Assembly: GCF_023283765.1 (NCBI RefSeq)
Contig: NZ_JAKILG010000012.1
Location: forward strand, 39,071-103,070
DNA from: Shewanella profunda
GTDB lineage: Bacteria; Pseudomonadota; Gammaproteobacteria; Enterobacterales; Shewanellaceae
Length of the DNA: 64,000 nucleotides
Direction of reading: 5' to 3'
Shown: positions 47,089 through 56,953 of the stretch, piece by piece
Position numbering within the stretch: the stretch's first letter is position 1
Layout: each line of letters begins with the position of its first letter
The notes under the pieces: model-generated
Databases searched by the model: none
Seen by the model: the letters and a program-made list of their open reading frames with translations, nothing else
Told to the model about the DNA's origin: nothing
Position numbers and translations under genes: made by a program

Positions 47089-48234
47089 ATGGATTTATTA
47101 CTCATACTCACCTATGCGGCCATGTGTATTGTTATCTTTAAAGTCTTTAAAATTCCGATGAACAAATGGACGGTTCCCACCGCAGTGCTAGGTGGGGTGT
47201 TCATTATTGGTACCTTACTGCTCGTGATGAATTACAACCATCCTTACTCTCGTTTTGCCCGCGAATATTTTGTCACTATCCCTATCACACCCGCGGTAAA
47301 AGGCTTAGTGACTTCGGTGGAAGTGCAGCCCAATATGCCAGTTAAACAAGGTGATGTGTTATTTCGTCTCGATCCTATTCCCTTCGAGGCCGTTGTTAAA
47401 CGTAAACGCGCCGCTTTGATGGAAGCTGAACTCCAAGTGCCACAACTCGCCGCGGCGTGGGAGTCGGCTAAAGCCAATGTGGAACGCGTTAGGGCCGATA
47501 AAGATCGTAATAAATCTGCCTTCGAACGATACGAGCAAGGCCGTAAGAAAGGGGGCGCGAATTCGCCTTTTACTGAGTTGGAACTGGACAACAAGCGTCA
47601 ATTGTATTTAGCCGCCGAAGCGCAACTCACGGCTGCACAAGCTGAAGAATTACGGGTGAGGCTCGCCTACGAATCCAACATAGATGGCGTTAATACTAAA
47701 GTGGCGGGTTTGCAGGGGGATTTAGACAGTGCACTCTATGACTTGGCGCAAACTGTGGTGCGAGCACCTGCCGATGGTGTCGTGACCCAAATGGCGTTAC
47801 GTCCTGGTGCTATGGCAGTGCCGCTACCGCTGCGGCCGGTTATGACTTTTATTCCCGATGAGCAGCGCTACTTTGCGGGTGCATTCTGGCAAAACTCGTT
47901 AATGCGTTTGCAGGAAGGTGATGAAGCAGAAGTGATATTGGATGCCGCACCAGGGCAAATTTTTAAGGGTAAAGTGGCTAAAATATTACCCGCTATGGCC
48001 GAAGGCGAAATTCAAATGGGTGGTGTGTTGCAGTCATCGGCTCGTTTATTTCAAAATGGTCGCGTTATTGTGCTGATTGATATTGAAGATGATGCTATTC
48101 GTAAGCATTTTCCCGCCGGTGTTTCAGGACAGGTTGCAATTTATACTGAACATTTCCACCATGTGGCTGTGATGCGTAAAGTACTACTCAGGATGCAAGG
48201 CTGGCTGAACTATTTGTTCTTCGATGGGCATTAG
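47089..48234 (+). CDS. HlyD-family membrane fusion protein (YiaV-like)
   Basis: A 381-residue adaptor protein: two N-terminal membrane helices, then a barrel-sandwich domain in two halves (VKGLVTSVEVQPNMPVKQGDVLFRLDP and VVRAPADGVVTQMALRPGA) split by a coiled coil. The ATG at 47089 follows GAGG. No transporter or outer-membrane channel is encoded nearby, so the partner is unknown. The DUF3302-HlyD pair is conserved as in E. coli yiaWV. Confidence 0.85.
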   Translation: MDLLLILTYAAMCIVIFKVFKIPMNKWTVPTAVLGGVFIIGTLLLVMNYNHPYSRFAREYFVTIPITPAVKGLVTSVEVQPNMPVKQGDVLFRLDPIPFEAVVKRKRAALMEAELQVPQLAAAWESAKANVERVRADKDRNKSAFERYEQGRKKGGANSPFTELELDNKRQLYLAAEAQLTAAQAEELRVRLAYESNIDGVNTKVAGLQGDLDSALYDLAQTVVRAPADGVVTQMALRPGAMAVPLPLRPVMTFIPDEQRYFAGAFWQNSLMRLQEGDEAEVILDAAPGQIFKGKVAKILPAMAEGEIQMGGVLQSSARLFQNGRVIVLIDIEDDAIRKHFPAGVSGQVAIYTEHFHHVAVMRKVLLRMQGWLNYLFFDGH

Positions 48235-48318
48235 TTCACTTGTCACTGTATTGGAAGTGGGTGAATGCGCGGCGGCTATCTTAAAATGCGGCAACTCGTG
48301 TTCGCAGACGTGAGATAC

Positions 48319-48347
48319 AAAGGTCCAGTTCGCTGGACTTTTTATTT
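48319..48347 (+). terminator. Terminator of the yiaWV-like operon
   Basis: AAGGTCCAG-TTCG-CTGGACTT with a T-run after it, about 85 bases after the HlyD-type gene. Confidence 0.8.
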
Positions 48348-48552
48348 ACTTCCAGAATAACAATAGCTGGGACATATATGGTCACCTTGGGTTTAAATAG
48401 CAGCAAACGCTAAGATCCCAATAGCGGAAATTACAGGCTACTCAGCTGTACTCGCTCAGCACAATTTACCTATACCTTCCTGTCCCATTCTGAGTGACTC
48501 GCTCTATTTCCGAAAACTGGATAAGCGAGTGCGCCCACCCATGATTAGCTGC

Positions 48553-48638
48553 TTACTTTTTCGGTGGGAACGGCGCCAAAATCCGGTTAACGGCTTTGGC
48601 GATATGACTATCCAGTGGCACAGCTAACGCTGATGCCT
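48553..48638 (-). pseudogene. 3' fragment of a DUF4136 lipoprotein gene
   Basis: The minus-strand frame ends ...AKAVNRILAPFPPKK and stop, nearly the same as the C-terminus (SKAVSRILAQFPPKK) of the intact lipoprotein at 53899. The DNA of 48553-48602 is also closely similar to 53898-53947. The frame closes at a stop after about 25 codons, so only the 3' end remains. Confidence 0.75.
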
Positions 48639-48658
48639 ATTGCTATCATAATGAAGCT

Positions 48659-49789
48659 TTAGATATCGAAGGCGAGGCTGCCCGGAGTCAGGAATGGCCA
48701 ACTTAGACGCGTCGGTGAACTCTCACCCTGCGCCCCAAAGAAGTAAGCTGTTCTTGGGGTGGCGTAAACCACACTGCCTTTTTGCAACCCGAGTTCCTGC
48801 AGATTATGGTGGGTGAATTTGGCTTCCCACAGCTCTTCGCTATGCCAGCCGTATGGAGCTAATTCCAGTCTCACTTCGGCGCCAATGGGTGTTATGGCGA
48901 CAATATTGAACGGCAAATTGGCCTGACTATTAGGCTTATTTGACAGCGCTAATTCGTGACTGCGTACATAGAGAACACCCTCTTGCTGCAATGTTTGCTG
49001 TTCTGGAGGTGTTAAAAATGCTTGACCATTTTCCCAGCGTTTTTGTTGCCAACTGGCTTCAAAGACATTGACGTTACCAAGAAAATCAAACACAAAGCGA
49101 CTATTGGGGTGCGAGTATAGCTCAGCAGGTGTATTAATCTGTTCTATATGACCATTGCTCATCACTACCACTCTATCTGAAAGCTCAAGCGCCTCATCTT
49201 GATCGTGGGTGACAAACACGCTGGTGAATTTCAATTCATCATGCAGGCTGCGTAGCCAGCGGCGTAGTTCTTTACGCACTTTAGCATCCAAGGCGCCAAA
49301 GGGTTCATCCAGTAGCAAGACTTCTGGCTGGGTCGCCAGTGCGCGGGCCAATGCAATGCGCTGTTTTTGTCCTCCCGAGAGTTGTTCAGGATAGCGCTGT
49401 GCGAGATGGCCTAGTTGTACTGTTTCTAGCAGTTGTGTCACTCGCTTATGAATTTCTGCCGCCGAAGGCCTTTGTTTTTTCGGCATGACTTCGAGTCCAA
49501 AAGCGACGTTATCGGCGACCGTCATATGGCGAAACAGCGCATAGTTTTGAAACACAAAACCCACGCGTCTTTCACGCACATGCACTTGGGTGACATCTCG
49601 GTTGCCAAATTGAATTTGGCCGCTATCGGCTCCTTCAAGACCAGCAATAATCCGCAGCAGTGTGGTTTTTCCTGAACCTGATGGTCCCAGCAGACCAATC
49701 ATTTCCCCTTCTTGAATATCGAGATTAAGTGGGGAAAGCGCCTGAAATTGGCCAAATTTCTTGGAAATATTAGTAAGACGAATACTCAT
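48659..49789 (-). CDS. cysA: Sulfate/thiosulfate ABC transporter ATPase
   Basis: A 376-residue ATPase. Walker [10 protein letters not shown], signature LSGGQKQR, Walker [13 protein letters not shown], switch His VTHDQDEAL, then a C-terminal regulatory domain (TOBE-like, from about 240). It overlaps cysW by 4 bases. Operon order, from the promoter, is sbp, cysT, cysW, cysA. Confidence 0.95.
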   Translation of the reverse strand: MSIRLTNISKKFGQFQALSPLNLDIQEGEMIGLLGPSGSGKTTLLRIIAGLEGADSGQIQFGNRDVTQVHVRERRVGFVFQNYALFRHMTVADNVAFGLEVMPKKQRPSAAEIHKRVTQLLETVQLGHLAQRYPEQLSGGQKQRIALARALATQPEVLLLDEPFGALDAKVRKELRRWLRSLHDELKFTSVFVTHDQDEALELSDRVVVMSNGHIEQINTPAELYSHPNSRFVFDFLGNVNVFEASWQQKRWENGQAFLTPPEQQTLQQEGVLYVRSHELALSNKPNSQANLPFNIVAITPIGAEVRLELAPYGWHSEELWEAKFTHHNLQELGLQKGSVVYATPRTAYFFGAQGESSPTRLSWPFLTPGSLAFDI

Positions 49790-50652
49790 AGTTGGCTCTG
49801 CTCTTTATTGTCATTGGCGGTTAAACTGCGTTGTTGTCGCCATTCCACTACGGCTTTTAGCATTAGGGTAAATAGGGCGATCAGGGCCAGTAATGACGCG
49901 CTCGCGAAGGCGGCTTCGGCCTGATAATCTTCATACAATAATTGCACATGTAAAGGTAAGGTATTGGTTTCGCCGCGAATGTTGCCAGACACGACAGCAA
50001 CGGCACCAAATTCTCCTACGGCTCTGGCATTGGTGAGGATCACACCGTAAATGAGTGCCCATTTGATGTTGGGCAGGGTCACGCGGCGAAAGAGTTGCCA
50101 CCATGACGCGCCGAGGATCACAGCGGCTTCTTCTTCCGATGCTCCCTGTTGTTGCATCAATGGGATCAGCTCTCTGGCCACAAAGGGGCAAGTGACAAAA
50201 ATGGTCACTAATAGTATTCCCGGCCAAGCAAACATGATCTGCAGATCGTGCTCATATAGCCATTCGCCCAGCCAGCCACTGTTGCCATAGAGCAGTAAAT
50301 AGAGCAAACCTGCGACGACAGGGGAGACCGCAAATGGAATATCAATTAGCGTGATCAGTAACTTGCGACCGGGGAATTCAAAGCGAGTCACGCTCCACGC
50401 CAGCATGATTCCGAACACTAAATTGATGGGGACAGTAAGTGCCGCCACCATCAGTGTTAAACCAATCGCATGCAGCGAATCCGGCTGAGTTAAGTGCCCA
50501 ATATAACGCTCCCAACCTCCGGCAAACGCCTGCTGAAAAATACTTACCAACGGCAATAGCAACAATAGCAAGCCTAAGAGCACGGCAAGGGTAATAAGGC
50601 TCCATTTGATCAGGGGCGCTTCACCGACTCTTAAGGGTTTAAATGAGTTCAT
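49786..50652 (-). CDS. cysW: Sulfate ABC transporter permease CysW
   Basis: A 288-residue permease with six helices and the EAA loop ([30 protein letters not shown]). [17 protein letters not shown] is typical of CysW. AAGGAG is 6 bases before the ATG. It pairs with CysT in the membrane. Confidence 0.95.
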   Translation of the reverse strand: MNSFKPLRVGEAPLIKWSLITLAVLLGLLLLLLPLVSIFQQAFAGGWERYIGHLTQPDSLHAIGLTLMVAALTVPINLVFGIMLAWSVTRFEFPGRKLLITLIDIPFAVSPVVAGLLYLLLYGNSGWLGEWLYEHDLQIMFAWPGILLVTIFVTCPFVARELIPLMQQQGASEEEAAVILGASWWQLFRRVTLPNIKWALIYGVILTNARAVGEFGAVAVVSGNIRGETNTLPLHVQLLYEDYQAEAAFASASLLALIALFTLMLKAVVEWRQQRSLTANDNKEQSQL

Positions 50653-50661
50653 ATTCGCTCC

Positions 50662-51507
50662 TTATCGGCCATGAATGCGGCGCAGATAACGCGCTTGCCA
50701 CAGGTTTATCAGCAGTAATAGCAGTAGAGAGGTCATCAGAACCACTGAGGCAATGGCGCTGGCACCTGCAAAATCAAACTCTTGTAGGCGGACAAAGATC
50801 ATTAATGAAGTGATTTCACTGATATAGGGCATATTGCCAGCGATAAAGATCACTGCACCAAACTCACCTAGACTGCGGGTAAAAGACAGTGCCGTTCCAA
50901 TCATTAATGCTGGCCAAAGGGAGGGCAAAATAACCCGCCAGAATACCGAACGATCCGAGGCGCCAAGGGTCATTCCCGCTTCTTCTTCCTCGTGGGATAA
51001 CTCTTCGAGAACGGGTTGTACAGTACGAACCACAAAGGGAATACTGGTGAAGATCATCGCGACCACTATGCCTAGCGGGGTGTAGGCGACTTTTATGCCC
51101 CATTCAGCTAATAGACTACCTATTTGGCCGTTTTCCGCATAAAGGGTCGCTAAGGTGATACCGGCAACGGCGGTCGGCAAGGCAAAGGGCAAATCTACCA
51201 AGGCATCTAATATGCGTTTGCCAGGGAATTCATAACGCACTAGTACCCATGCGAGTAATAATCCGAAAAGGCAGTTAAATAATGATGCCGCGAGTGCCGA
51301 TAGTATAGTGACTCGGTAACTGGCAACCACCCGGGGATCGGCAATCACGCCCCAGTATTCGGACCAGCTCATTGAGCTGGTCTGCATAATAAGCCCCGTG
51401 GTCGGCAACAATAGGATCAGGCTGACAAACAGTAGGGACACACCTAAGCTGATGCTAAAACCGGGGAGAACCCGCTTATGGCGTACACGCCCGTTATTAA
51501 AAATCAC
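50662..51507 (-). CDS. cysT: Sulfate ABC transporter permease CysT (CysU)
   Basis: A 281-residue permease with six helices and the EAA loop (LSHEEEEAGMTLGASDRSVFWRVILPSLWPA), then SLGEFGAVIFIAGNMP. Start GTG at 51507. A strong hairpin lies between it and sbp. The proline-rich PLVAGITLATLY-type motif of the family is present as PTAVAGITLATLY. Confidence 0.94.
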   Translation of the reverse strand: MIFNNGRVRHKRVLPGFSISLGVSLLFVSLILLLPTTGLIMQTSSMSWSEYWGVIADPRVVASYRVTILSALAASLFNCLFGLLLAWVLVRYEFPGKRILDALVDLPFALPTAVAGITLATLYAENGQIGSLLAEWGIKVAYTPLGIVVAMIFTSIPFVVRTVQPVLEELSHEEEEAGMTLGASDRSVFWRVILPSLWPALMIGTALSFTRSLGEFGAVIFIAGNMPYISEITSLMIFVRLQEFDFAGASAIASVVLMTSLLLLLLINLWQARYLRRIHGR

Positions 51508-51625
51508 AGAATAATCACCCGATCAGGTTAATTGAGTTAAACCAATACGATTCATTTGCCGTCAGCGATCTTAAAGCCTATCGAAGTCGTTTTGCTGCTT
51601 GAAAACCATTACCACTAAATACCAT

Positions 51626-51665
51626 AAAGTTGCTTAACCCGGGACTTAGCCCGGGTTGCAACTTT
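51626..51665 (-). terminator. Hairpin between sbp and cysT (partial terminator/processing site)
   Basis: AAAGTTGC...AACCCGGG-ACTTAG-CCCGGGTT...GCAACTTT, an almost perfect 18-bp stem, 26 bases after the sbp stop on the minus strand. There is no T-run, so it should stabilise the sbp mRNA or reduce read-through into the permease genes. Confidence 0.7.
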
Positions 51666-51690
51666 AACCTTTTACAATATCAAGCTGAGA

Positions 51691-52698
51691 TTAGCGCTTG
51701 AGTAACTGATCGAGTTTTGCACCGTTAGTAAACTGAGTTTTCATGGCATTGTCCCAACCACCGATGATTTGCTCAACGGTTAGCAGGTCAACCGTAGGGA
51801 ACTGCTTAGCGAACTCTGCCTGAACCTTTTCGTTGTGTACACGATAGCTGAATCCTGCCAATAATCGTTGTGCTTCTTCGCTGTAGAGATAATTCAAATA
51901 CTCAGTCGCCAGTTCCTGTGTACCGTTACGCTTAGCATTTTTTTCAACCACAGCAACGGGAAACTCTGCCAGAATCGAGGTTTTTGGTACAACCACTTGG
52001 TAATCGTCCGTACCATACTGCTGGCGGATATTGTTCACTTCCGATTCAAAGGTAATTAATACATCACCGATCCCACGTTCAACAAAGGAGGTGGTCGCGC
52101 CACGGCCGCCAGTATCAAATACTGCCACATTGCCGAGGAACTTTTTCAGGAATTGATCCAGTTCAGCCTGATTATCCTTACCAAAGTTTTTCTGAGCATA
52201 ACCTAATGCGGCTAAATAAGTGTAGCGGGCATTACCAGAGGTTTTTGGGTTAGGAAATACCAGCTTAACGTCATCTTTAGCTAAATCGCCCCAGTCGCTG
52301 ATTTGCTTTGGGTTACCCTTACGCACCAAAAATGCAATGGTGGAATAGTAAGGTGAGCTGGCGTTAGGGAGTAATTGTTGCCAATTTTCTGGGATCAATT
52401 TACCGCGATCATGGAGAACCTGCACGTCCGTCACTTGGTTAAACGTCACTACATCTGCGGGTAATCCCTGCAGAATCGAGCGCGCCTGTGCCGATGATCC
52501 CGCATGGGATTGTTTAATCTCGACGGTTTTACCTGTTTTCTCTTCCCAATGTTTGGCAAAAACCGGGTTGTAGGCATTGAATAATTCCCGTGCGATATCA
52601 TAAGAGGAATTAAGTAGGGTTTGATCTGCGGCAGCCACATTGAGTGACGTTCCCAGAAAGAGGGTCCCAAGCAGGGCCTTTATCAATTTTACGGGCAT
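51691..52698 (-). CDS. sbp: Periplasmic sulfate-binding protein
   Basis: A 335-residue binding protein with signal peptide MPVKLIKALLGTLFLGTSLNVAAA. LLNSSYDIARELFNAYNPVFAKHW, HAGSSAQARSILQGLPADVVTFNQ and NPKTSGNARYTYLAALGYA are the family's ligand-site blocks. AAGGAG is 6 bases upstream. It is first in the operon. Sbp (sulfate) and CysP (thiosulfate) are not separable by sequence alone. Confidence 0.93.
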   Translation of the reverse strand: MPVKLIKALLGTLFLGTSLNVAAADQTLLNSSYDIARELFNAYNPVFAKHWEEKTGKTVEIKQSHAGSSAQARSILQGLPADVVTFNQVTDVQVLHDRGKLIPENWQQLLPNASSPYYSTIAFLVRKGNPKQISDWGDLAKDDVKLVFPNPKTSGNARYTYLAALGYAQKNFGKDNQAELDQFLKKFLGNVAVFDTGGRGATTSFVERGIGDVLITFESEVNNIRQQYGTDDYQVVVPKTSILAEFPVAVVEKNAKRNGTQELATEYLNYLYSEEAQRLLAGFSYRVHNEKVQAEFAKQFPTVDLLTVEQIIGGWDNAMKTQFTNGAKLDQLLKR

Positions 52699-52787
52699 TT
52701 TAAACTCCTTAATCTGGCAACTTTGTCAGCCTTATGGCACCTAGAGTAATAGAAGTAATTGTTTATAAAAAGCCAGTTGAATAGAAC

Positions 52788-52799
52788 TTATTCGAATAA
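52788..52799. promoter_or_regulatory. Palindrome between sbp and cysM (possible CysB-type operator)
   Basis: TTATTCGAATAA is a 12-bp perfect palindrome about 90 bases upstream of sbp and 110 upstream of cysM. CysB sites are poorly defined, so the identity is a guess based on context. Confidence 0.3.
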
Positions 52800-52910
52800 C
52801 TATGAGCGAATTATTTTATGCTATAAGCAACATTCACCGTGTTTGTTAGTGGTAACCCTCTTAGAATAGGCTATCGCTTAGCTGTTTTTATCAAGTAAAG
52901 GATAACCCTA

Positions 52911-53789
52911 GTGTCTGACTTTCCGACAATTGAAGCCTGCATCGGGCAAACTCCGCTGGTTCGCTTGCAGCGGCTTAACTGTGGTACTTCCACTGTACTG
53001 TTAAAATTGGAAGGTAATAACCCCGCTGGTTCTGTGAAAGATCGTCCTGCACTCAATATGATTATTCAGGCCGAACTTCGCCAAGAAATAAGCCCGGGTG
53101 ATACGCTTATTGAGGCAACGAGTGGCAATACTGGGATTGCACTGGCGATGGCGGCGGCAATCAAAGGATACAAGATGATCCTGATTATGCCGAATAATTC
53201 GACTCAGGAGCGTAAGGATGCGATGCAAGCCTATGGCGCAGAACTCATGCTGGTGGATAATATGGAGACCGCGCGGGATTTGGCGCTGGAGTTACAAACC
53301 GAAGGCAAAGGTAAGGTGCTGGATCAATTTAATAACCAAGATAACGCTAATGCGCATTTCCTCACGACAGGTCCTGAGATCTGGCAACAGAGCCAAGGCA
53401 AAATCACCCACTTTGTGTCCAGTATGGGGACGACAGGCACTATCATGGGTGTGTCCAAATACCTTAAAAGCTGTAATCCTGAAATTACTATTGTCGGTCT
53501 TCAGCCCGCCGATGGCAGTGCTATTCCTGGGATCCGGCGCTGGCCACAGGCGTATTTGCCTGGAATTTTCGACGCATCCCGCGTTGATTTAGTGATGGAT
53601 ATTGAAGAGCAAGATGCAAAAGCCATGGCGAGAACCTTAGCGCGAGAAGAAGGGATTTGTGCGGGAGTCAGCTCTGGCGGCGCCGTATTTGCTGCGCTGG
53701 AGATTGCTAAACAATATCCGGGTTCTGTGGTCGTGGCGATTGTCTGTGATAGGGGCGATCGTTATCTTTCGTCAGGGCTTTTTTCCTGA
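52911..53789 (+). CDS. cysM: Cysteine synthase B
   Basis: A 292-residue PLP enzyme that makes cysteine from O-acetylserine and sulfide, or sulfocysteine from thiosulfate. PLP lysine in NNPAGSVKDRPA; TSGNTG and SSGGA loops intact. Shorter than CysK and starting IGQTPLVRL, as CysM does. GTG start at 52911 with AAGGA upstream. Divergent from the sulfate transporter, so both ends of assimilation are encoded side by side. Confidence 0.94.
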   Translation: MSDFPTIEACIGQTPLVRLQRLNCGTSTVLLKLEGNNPAGSVKDRPALNMIIQAELRQEISPGDTLIEATSGNTGIALAMAAAIKGYKMILIMPNNSTQERKDAMQAYGAELMLVDNMETARDLALELQTEGKGKVLDQFNNQDNANAHFLTTGPEIWQQSQGKITHFVSSMGTTGTIMGVSKYLKSCNPEITIVGLQPADGSAIPGIRRWPQAYLPGIFDASRVDLVMDIEEQDAKAMARTLAREEGICAGVSSGGAVFAALEIAKQYPGSVVVAIVCDRGDRYLSSGLFS

Positions 53790-53853
53790 GTCCTAGATTT
53801 TTTCGCCCTAGACTTTTGCTTCTAGCGTATTGGACGGTGCGAACTGTTTATCA

Positions 53854-53883
53854 ATAAAAATGGGCGAGATACGCCCATTTTTA
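53854..53883. terminator. Bidirectional terminator between cysM and the DUF4136 gene
   Basis: TAAAAATGGGCG-AGAT-CGCCCATTTTTA-type stem with A/T runs on both sides. Confidence 0.85.
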
Positions 53884-53898
53884 TCCATTCAGTCGTGA

Positions 53899-54435
53899 TC
53901 ACTTTTTCGGTGGAAATTGCGCCAAAATCCGGCTTACGGCTTTGCTGGTATCTTGGGCTTTTTCATCGCCGCCAGCATCGAAATCAAAGTTGTCGGTACC
54001 TCGCCAAATCAGTTTGTTGGTCTTAGGGTCGACAATATCTATCTGAATAGTTTGAGTTTTGGCTGTATCACTCCCCAGTGGTACGCCTACACTGGTGCCT
54101 ATTCCAATACCACCCGAACTTCCGAATGTGCCAGTACCTAATCCAATTGATAGTCCTGAATCCTTGGGTTTATCTTGGGTCAGTAAGGCGTAGGTGACAT
54201 TAAAATCGGGTGACGCTGTATTTTCTACAAAACCCTTTTGAGCCAATTGTTTATTAATTTCTGTTTGGATCCTTTGTGCACTTAGCGGATCGTCCGTCGG
54301 TTGTGGTGCCAATTGCGAGAAACTGCTAAGGGCGGCGAAGTCGTAATTGAGATCGTAATCGTTTTTCGGTTTACTGCTGCAAGCGCTTAATAACACTAAA
54401 GCGCTCAGTAGCATGACAAGGTAACGGTATCCCAT
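53899..54435 (-). CDS. DUF4136 lipoprotein
   Basis: A 178-residue lipoprotein: lipobox LLSAC after MGYRYLVMLLSALVLL. Core: DYDLNYDFAALSSFSQL, a glycine-rich stretch (GLSIGLGTGTFGSSGGIGIGTSVG) and IDIVDPKTNKLIWRG typical of DUF4136. Function is unknown. The ATG at 54435 has GGAG upstream. A fragment of the same 3' end lies at 48553, on the other side of the cys block. Confidence 0.85.
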   Translation of the reverse strand: MGYRYLVMLLSALVLLSACSSKPKNDYDLNYDFAALSSFSQLAPQPTDDPLSAQRIQTEINKQLAQKGFVENTASPDFNVTYALLTQDKPKDSGLSIGLGTGTFGSSGGIGIGTSVGVPLGSDTAKTQTIQIDIVDPKTNKLIWRGTDNFDFDAGGDEKAQDTSKAVSRILAQFPPKK

Positions 54436-54590
54436 AATAGTACTCCATGTTGTACAAACTCTGTTCAATGTGCCTTGATTAAGGTCGTTCCTGCAAGTAC
54501 TTTAGATAAGTGTGTTGTATTTTTATCCTAACTTCACCGCGTGCTCATCACAATTAACTTGCGAGTATTACCGCAGAGAAACCTATTATC

Positions 54591-54896
54591 ATGGAACAGT
54601 TAGCCTTTTTTGAGATCCCCAGTCCCTGTATCGGTGTGTGTGAAACCGATGCGCGCGGTTACTGTAATGGTTGCCTGCGTAGTCGTGATGAAAGATTCAA
54701 TTGGTTAACGTTTTCAGATGCGCAAAAATACGATGTCATTCGTCTGTGCACTCAACGTAAACGCCGTCGTCAGTTGGCGATAATGAAAGCAAGGCAAGCG
54801 CAAATTGAGCGGGAAAGAGCGGCGTTGAACCCGCAGTTGAATTTTGAGCCTGAGCCCGAAGCCGATCTGGATTTTGGTGGCTTCGAGCTAGATTGA
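54591..54896 (+). CDS. DUF1289 family protein
   Basis: A 101-residue protein with the DUF1289 cysteine motif SPCIGVCETDARGYCNGCLRSRDE (four Cys, a likely metal site), then a basic helical part (RKRRRQLAIMKARQAQ) and an acidic tail. Function is unknown. It has a weak ribosome site (TATTATC before ATG). Confidence 0.85.
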   Translation: MEQLAFFEIPSPCIGVCETDARGYCNGCLRSRDERFNWLTFSDAQKYDVIRLCTQRKRRRQLAIMKARQAQIERERAALNPQLNFEPEPEADLDFGGFELD

Positions 54897-54962
54897 TCTA
54901 TTGAACTCGCTTTTGAATTAGCATGTTGCATTAATGACTACTGTGCGGTTTTCAAATCCCTA

Positions 54963-56231
54963 TTACAGCTTACGCTTTTTCGGCCAGATTAAACTAAATC
55001 GGGTATGTTGCGGATCGCTCGTGACACTCACATCCCCTTGATGGCGCTGCATAATACGCTTTACTATCGCGAGTCCTAAACCATGTCCCTTATTGCCATT
55101 TTGTACCGATTGACTGCGGTAAAATGGCTCAAATACTTTAGGTAAATCTACCTCGGGTATCGGCTCTCCATCGTTACTCACACTTAGGCTGACCTGTTGT
55201 TGCGTTTGATTAATGTCGACATAAATTTCGGTGTAAGCAAAACGTTGGGCATTGGTCAGCAAATTTTGTAGCGCACGCTCTATTAATGCAGGTTCACCAA
55301 TAAGGGACAAGGAATCAATAGTCGTTTTTAAGGTAATAGGTGTTGGAGTTAAGGCTTCTAGACGTTTAATACTTTGATTTACTAACTGAATTAAATCGTA
55401 TTCATCCAGTTGGATCCCTTCTCGTTGGGATTCTAAACTGGCATAGGTCAATAGCTCCTGCAGCAGATTTTCCATCTCTTTGATATCAAGCTGCATTTCA
55501 TTAAGAAAGTCTTGGCGCTTTTGCTCATCAGAATCGGGTTGGCAATACATAGGCATCAAGGCTAGAGCGAATTTGAGCCTTGCTAGTGGTGTGCGGATCT
55601 CATGGGATACCGCATTAGATAGGTGTTTCTGGTTCTCTATCAAGGCGCTGATATGACGCGCCATTTCATTAAAAGTATCGGCTAAGGGCTTTACCTGTGA
55701 GCGATTAGATAGGCTAATGCGAGTATCCCATTTTGCTTCACCAAACTCCTTTGTGGCCATACGCAGTGTGCTTAAATCCCGTGAAAGTGGCCCAACCCAA
55801 ATAAGTGCAACAAAGGCGAGGGATAAATAAAAGAATAAAGTGAACAAGTTACGTAAATTAGATCTAGGGTCAATATCTAAAGGCCCAGCCATTAATACTT
55901 GCTCACCCACCATAATAAATTGAAATTGCTCACCATCACTGGTTGTGGTGGTGACCACTTGATTTGGGCTGAGTAGTTGATCCTTCGCGAGGGCTATTTG
56001 GTCTATATCGAGTAAGTGTAGTGGCATAACCGGATTGCTCGGCAGCGCCTCAAGGTACAGATTACGCGTATCTTGAGGAAGCTGGCTGAGTAACTGGGCT
56101 AGCGCAACAAGTGGCGCATCTAATGCGTTGTTATCGTCCACATTTTTTTGCCATAGGCTGTCGAGTGTCCAGCCTATGCCAAGAATGCCCAGGCTCAATA
56201 ACAAATATAAGCTGATAAAGAGACGTTTCAC
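54963..56231 (-). CDS. Sensor histidine kinase (RstB-like)
   Basis: A 422-residue kinase. TM1 (about 6-26), a short periplasmic domain (about 27-130), TM2 (about 133-153), HAMP, H-box AVSHEIRTPLARLKFAL with the phosphorylated His, and ATPase boxes NAQRFA, GHGLGLAIVKRIM. It is downstream of its response regulator by 8 bases. The sensor part is small, as in RstB and CarS. Confidence 0.92.
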   Translation of the reverse strand: MKRLFISLYLLLSLGILGIGWTLDSLWQKNVDDNNALDAPLVALAQLLSQLPQDTRNLYLEALPSNPVMPLHLLDIDQIALAKDQLLSPNQVVTTTTSDGEQFQFIMVGEQVLMAGPLDIDPRSNLRNLFTLFFYLSLAFVALIWVGPLSRDLSTLRMATKEFGEAKWDTRISLSNRSQVKPLADTFNEMARHISALIENQKHLSNAVSHEIRTPLARLKFALALMPMYCQPDSDEQKRQDFLNEMQLDIKEMENLLQELLTYASLESQREGIQLDEYDLIQLVNQSIKRLEALTPTPITLKTTIDSLSLIGEPALIERALQNLLTNAQRFAYTEIYVDINQTQQQVSLSVSNDGEPIPEVDLPKVFEPFYRSQSVQNGNKGHGLGLAIVKRIMQRHQGDVSVTSDPQHTRFSLIWPKKRKL

Positions 56232-56239
56232 GTAGCGAC

Positions 56240-56953
56240 TTAGCTATTCCAAGCTTCTGGGGCGAAGAGGTAACCTTGTCCCCAAACGGTTTTTATTCTA
56301 AAAGGGGTCTCAATATTATCGTTAAGTTTTTTACGAAGTCTTGAGATCCGCACATCAATTTTTCGGTCTTTGCCGTCAAAGTCAATATTGAGTAGTAACT
56401 GGTAAATGTACTGGCGACTGAGCACTTGTCCAGCCTGTGAGGCCAGCAACCATAACAACTCAAATTCATGGCTTGTTAAATCGACTTCTTTATCGTCAAG
56501 TCGAATGGCGTGCGTATGGGGATCTATACTCAGTTTGCCAAAGGTTAAACAGTGGGATTCGGCTTGCGGCGGTTGGTTTTGGCGGCGTAGTAAGTTGTTA
56601 ATTCGTGCAACTAATAGCGCGGGATCGACGGGTTTTACCACATAGTCATCGGCCCCGAGCTCTAGACCTTTTATTTGATCTTCCGTCGAACCAAGAGCAC
56701 TCATCAGCAGTATTGGACCTGCAAAATAGTCGGGTAATCTTTCACATAGGCTAAGGCCATCCATACCGGGCAACATAATATCTAACAGTATAATATCGGG
56801 CTTATAGTTGATTAACCGAGTTAATACCGTGTCGCCGCGGCGTTCCACTTCGACATGCATGCCATGGGATTTTAAGTAGTCGACAATTAAATTTGCCAGA
56901 CGGACATCGTCTTCAACCAATAACACTCTATGGGATGCTTGTGGGCTAGTCAT
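56240..56953 (-). CDS. OmpR-family response regulator (RstA-like)
   Basis: A 237-residue regulator. The receiver domain holds acceptor Asp in DIILLDIMLPGMDGL and Lys in DDYVVKPVDP; the winged-helix output domain is at about 140-235 (LTSHEFELLWLLASQAGQVLSR...DVRISRLRKKL). The ATG at 56953 follows GGAG by 9 bases and overlaps the DUF3019 stop by 1 base; the TTG at 56968 is rejected. Confidence 0.93.
   Translation of the reverse strand: MTSPQASHRVLLVEDDVRLANLIVDYLKSHGMHVEVERRGDTVLTRLINYKPDIILLDIMLPGMDGLSLCERLPDYFAGPILLMSALGSTEDQIKGLELGADDYVVKPVDPALLVARINNLLRRQNQPPQAESHCLTFGKLSIDPHTHAIRLDDKEVDLTSHEFELLWLLASQAGQVLSRQYIYQLLLNIDFDGKDRKIDVRISRLRKKLNDNIETPFRIKTVWGQGYLFAPEAWNS

Larger units (their letters stand above)
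48235..48658. other. Intergenic region with terminator and gene fragment
   Basis: It contains the terminator at 48319-48347 and the DUF4136 fragment at 48553-48638. The middle part (48350-48550) shows no ORF or clear repeat. Confidence 0.5.
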
